A stretch of 25,652 nucleotides of DNA from Methylophilaceae bacterium (lineage in GTDB: Bacteria > Pseudomonadota > Gammaproteobacteria > Burkholderiales > Methylophilaceae): NCBI GenBank assembly GCA_006844635.1, contig SPJO01000102.1, positions 1-25,652 on the forward strand, read 5' to 3'. The notes below the pieces were generated by a model. That model was given only the letters and a program-made list of their open reading frames with translations, was not told where the DNA came from and did no database searches. The position numbers and the translations under genes were made by a program. Position 1 is the first letter of the stretch. Every line of letters begins with the position of its first letter. This document shows, in pieces, positions 23,523 through 25,652 of the stretch.

Positions 23523-23554
23523 TAAACTTATAAAACTCAATAAAAAATACTCTC

Positions 23555-24796
23555 ATGGCCAAAGCGTACAAACTGACAATTCCTAGTGATCGTGCTGAGC
23601 GACTACAGTATATAAAACGGATGTTCCCACAGGCCGGAGGCACCGCTTTGAGTGATGATTGGCGCGGTGGGCGCTCAGAAGCGACCAAACGCTTGAATAG
23701 CATCGATATTGAAGCGTATAACAAGAACCGTTATTTCATTAATGGTGATGTCAGTAGGCTTTCTCCCTATTTTCGTTATGGCTGTTTAACGTTAAAAGAA
23801 GCGGCAGACCATTTACAAAAGCAATTCGGTGTTGAGTCAGAAAAGCTGGTGCAAGCGTTAGGGCGTCGTGACTATTCGCGCCGTGTTTGGTATCAACAAG
23901 GCGATAAAATATTTAATAATCTTGAAAAATCTAAAGTTGGCTTGGGCGATAAGCCGTTGCCCGATTATGTACGGCAAATGATTACTGGTTTGCCATGTAT
24001 GGATGCTTTTGTGCGTGATTTAATGCAAGATGGTTATGTCCACAATCATGCCAGAAAATGGTTTGCGGCTTATGTTGTGCACTGGCTAAAAGTGGACTGG
24101 CGAGAAGCTGCTGATTGGTTTGAGTCTCTTTTGTTGGATGGTGATAAAGCATCTAACCATTTATCATGGCAGTGGGTTGCGTCTAGTTTTAGCTCAAGCC
24201 CTTACTTTTTTAATAAAGATATTCTTGCCAGACACACAGGCGAAAAGCATTGTGCAAATTGTACTGTGAGTTGTCCGTTTGACGCCAGTGTAGAAATGCT
24301 CGATGCAAAATTATTTAGTGTTGCTGAGCCGCTGGCAGAGCGCACGATCTCTCGACCAGCGACGATGCATTTTTCTTCTAATACCGCAGTAGCTGTGTTT
24401 GTGCATGATGAAATGCTTTCAGCTGCACACCCTTTAATACAAAACTCCACAGCCAAATTTTTTGTGTTTGATGAACACTTATATGCGAAGTGGCCATTGA
24501 AAAGATTACAGTTTGTAGCAGACTGTTTAAGTGAGTTGCCGAATGTTGAGGTGTGGCTGGGCGATACACGTGACGTGCTAGAGTCTCGTGGCGTTGGGCA
24601 GCTTAAAACACAGAACACACCAAACAAGGACATCAAACAATTGCTTGAATCCTTTCAAGTTGACTGGCAACCAGAGGTGAAAATGATAGATGTTGAAGTG
24701 AGTGATCAGCGGATGAAGCGCTTTTCACGCTATTGGAGTAAGGTGAGCAAGGCATTGTACGGTGATGCGCTACCAGAAGAGTCAAAAACGTTTTAA
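23555..24796 (+). CDS. Photolyase/cryptochrome-family flavoprotein with rearranged domain order
   Basis: This 413-residue protein opens at the FAD-binding domain of photolyases: SRLSPYFRYG (67-76), RRDYSRRVWY (104-113), TGLPCMDAFVRDL (144-156), YVHNHARKWFAAYV (161-174), DWRE (181-184) and LLLDGDKASNHLSWQWVASS (192-211). N201 corresponds to the flavin N5-contacting Asn of E. coli photolyase, W205 to W382 and W182 to W359; no Trp is seen where W306 would fall. Next comes CANCTVSC (C233, C236, C240). Residues about 270-385 (VAVFVHDEMLSAAHPLI, FFVFDEHLYAKWPLKRLQF, VEVWLGDTRDVL) resemble the Rossmann-like antenna domain that normally precedes the FAD domain. It may repair DNA or sense light; activity is unknown. 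An operon with lemA is likely. Confidence 0.85.
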   Translation: MAKAYKLTIPSDRAERLQYIKRMFPQAGGTALSDDWRGGRSEATKRLNSIDIEAYNKNRYFINGDVSRLSPYFRYGCLTLKEAADHLQKQFGVESEKLVQALGRRDYSRRVWYQQGDKIFNNLEKSKVGLGDKPLPDYVRQMITGLPCMDAFVRDLMQDGYVHNHARKWFAAYVVHWLKVDWREAADWFESLLLDGDKASNHLSWQWVASSFSSSPYFFNKDILARHTGEKHCANCTVSCPFDASVEMLDAKLFSVAEPLAERTISRPATMHFSSNTAVAVFVHDEMLSAAHPLIQNSTAKFFVFDEHLYAKWPLKRLQFVADCLSELPNVEVWLGDTRDVLESRGVGQLKTQNTPNKDIKQLLESFQVDWQPEVKMIDVEVSDQRMKRFSRYWSKVSKALYGDALPEESKTF

Positions 24797-24805
24797 GGAA
24801 GCAAA

Positions 24806-25366
24806 GTGGAATTTTTGGTTGTTGCTGCAGTCGTTATTATTTACATCGTTATTACCTACAACAGTCTTGTTGCTATTAAAAATAATGTAGCCAAGGCATG
24901 GGCCAATATCGATGTCCTATTAAAACAAAGGCATGATGAGCTGCCCAAACTGATTGATGTTTGTAAGACATATATGCAGCATGAGCAGCAAACATTAGAG
25001 AAAGTAGTTCAAGCGCGCGCAGGCGTTGATAAAACAAGGCAGTTGCAAGATGTGGCTGGCTTTTCGGCGGCAGAGACTTTGATGCAAAGTAGCTTGAGTG
25101 GCTTGTTTGCGGTGGTAGAAAATTATCCAGAGTTAAAGGCGGATCAAAGTTTCAATGCCTTGCAAAGCCGCATTACTGGACTAGAAAATGCAATCGCCGA
25201 CAGGCGTGAGTTTTATAACGATAGCGTGAATGTGAATAATGTACGCATTAAGCAATTTCCAGATTTAATGATTGCTAATCTGTTTGGTTTTAAAGCATTA
25301 AAATTACTGACCTTCGCGCCTGAAGAGCTTACAGATGTTGATGTCAGCGCGCGGTTTAATAGCTAA
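24806..25366 (+). CDS. LemA family protein
   Basis: A 186-residue LemA-family protein: an N-terminal membrane helix (about 2-20, EFLVVAAVVIIYIVITYNSL) followed by a helical bundle with the family signature VAIKNNVAKAWANIDVLLKQRHDELPKLIDVCKTYMQHEQQTLEKVVQARAG (about 22-73), then LENAIADRREFYNDSVNVNNVRIKQFPDLMIANLFGF (about 126-162). The role of LemA proteins in bacteria is poorly known; they are membrane-associated and often sit beside GIDE- or TPM-domain genes. The start is GTG with AAGGA 7 bases upstream, 9 bases after the photolyase-like stop. Confidence 0.92.
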   Translation: MEFLVVAAVVIIYIVITYNSLVAIKNNVAKAWANIDVLLKQRHDELPKLIDVCKTYMQHEQQTLEKVVQARAGVDKTRQLQDVAGFSAAETLMQSSLSGLFAVVENYPELKADQSFNALQSRITGLENAIADRREFYNDSVNVNNVRIKQFPDLMIANLFGFKALKLLTFAPEELTDVDVSARFNS

Positions 25367-25652
25367 ATGTTCAAACGTTGGTCTAGCCATTATGTGAACC
25401 TCATCACATCAGGCCTTTATGTAGGGCTGATGCTGGTAGCATTTTTTAATGATGTAACAAGCAGTGAACTCATACGTCAGAGCCTTTTGGTGCTCATATG
25501 CTTAGCACTGTTTGCTTTTGCTTTTAATTTATGGCGATACTTAGCCATTGCCAAAGCACCAGTCTCTACCATTGCCGGCGCAGCGCAGGGCTATGTTGAG
25601 CTCAATGGGGTTGTTCAAATGCCGAAGCAACTGAAAACACCGTTCCATGGTT
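25367..25652 (+). CDS. GIDE-domain (E3 ligase-like) membrane protein, N-terminal part (3' end outside window)
   Basis: The frame begins with an ATG immediately after the LemA stop and stays open to the window edge (95 codons). It encodes MFKRWSSHYVNL, a membrane helix (about 11-28, ITSGLYVGLMLVAFF), a second one (about 39-55, LLVLICLALFAFAFNLW), then STIAGAAQGYVELNGVVQ, which looks like the start of a GIDE domain as found in bacterial proteins named for eukaryotic MULAN/GIDE. LemA-GIDE gene pairs are common. The call rests on a partial sequence, and no RING domain is visible or expected. Confidence 0.75.
   Translation, partial: MFKRWSSHYVNLITSGLYVGLMLVAFFNDVTSSELIRQSLLVLICLALFAFAFNLWRYLAIAKAPVSTIAGAAQGYVELNGVVQMPKQLKTPFHG

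Noticed and set aside
1..25652. CRISPR array, insertion sequence, prophage or integrase signs
   Set aside because: No regular repeat-spacer pattern, transposase, integrase or terminal inverted repeats were seen, and no direct repeat of a tRNA end that would mark an attachment site near 6432-6728 was found by eye.

Overview
The window is a chromosomal segment of a moderately AT-rich Gram-negative bacterium. The order infB-rbfA-truB-rpsO-pnp, the dksA and folD genes, and an MSHA-type pilus/secretion gene set with a sigma54-type activator point to a betaproteobacterium. The overall gene mix resembles Methylophilaceae (Methylotenera/Methylophilus type). That placement is inference from gene content and protein sequence, not from a search.

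Layout. (1) 1-4920, plus strand: the translation/RNA-decay cluster. It holds the 3' end of infB, then rbfA, truB, rpsO and pnp, with a candidate rpsO promoter, an intrinsic terminator between rpsO and pnp, a perfect 10-bp hairpin in the pnp leader, and a bidirectional terminator after pnp. (2) 4954-6342, minus strand: dksA and folD. (3) 6393-6728: three tRNA genes (Pro-TGG, Arg-TCT, His-GTG) behind a near-consensus sigma70 promoter. (4) 6859-7251: a small membrane protein of unknown function. (5) 7396-22081, plus strand: the main accessory locus, eleven tightly packed genes plus a ThiF/MoeB-like E1 enzyme. In order these are a sigma54-dependent response regulator, an ExeA/MshM-like AAA ATPase with a SPOR-like tail, an MshL-like lipoprotein secretin, an MshN-like TPR protein, an MshE-like assembly ATPase with an apparent c-di-GMP-binding N-terminus, an MshG/GspF platform protein, a probable PilM-PilN-like fusion, PilO-like and PilP/MshK-like proteins, a GspK-like pseudopilin and a class FTLIE pseudopilin. 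(6) 22084-23409, minus strand: an SPFH (QmcA-type) protein and its NfeD partner. (7) 23555-25652, plus strand: an unusual photolyase/cryptochrome-family protein, a LemA protein and the start of a GIDE-domain membrane protein.

How the parts fit. The 7.4-22.1 kb locus encodes an envelope-spanning machine: secretin, alignment complex (PilM/N/O/P equivalents), platform, assembly ATPase and peptidoglycan/AAA accessory. The usual MSHA block is rearranged: M-L-N-E-G comes before the I-J-K equivalents. No major pilin, prepilin peptidase or retraction ATPase is present. Its only pilin-like products are two paralogous, unusually large pseudopilins. It is the best candidate here for a little-described system. 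The second candidate is the photolyase-like protein at 23555, whose FAD-binding domain comes first and whose Rossmann-like domain appears to follow it, the reverse of the normal order, with a CxxCxxxC cluster between the two. No CRISPR array, insertion sequence, phage gene or clear pseudogene was seen. No gene-free stretch exceeds 300 bases.
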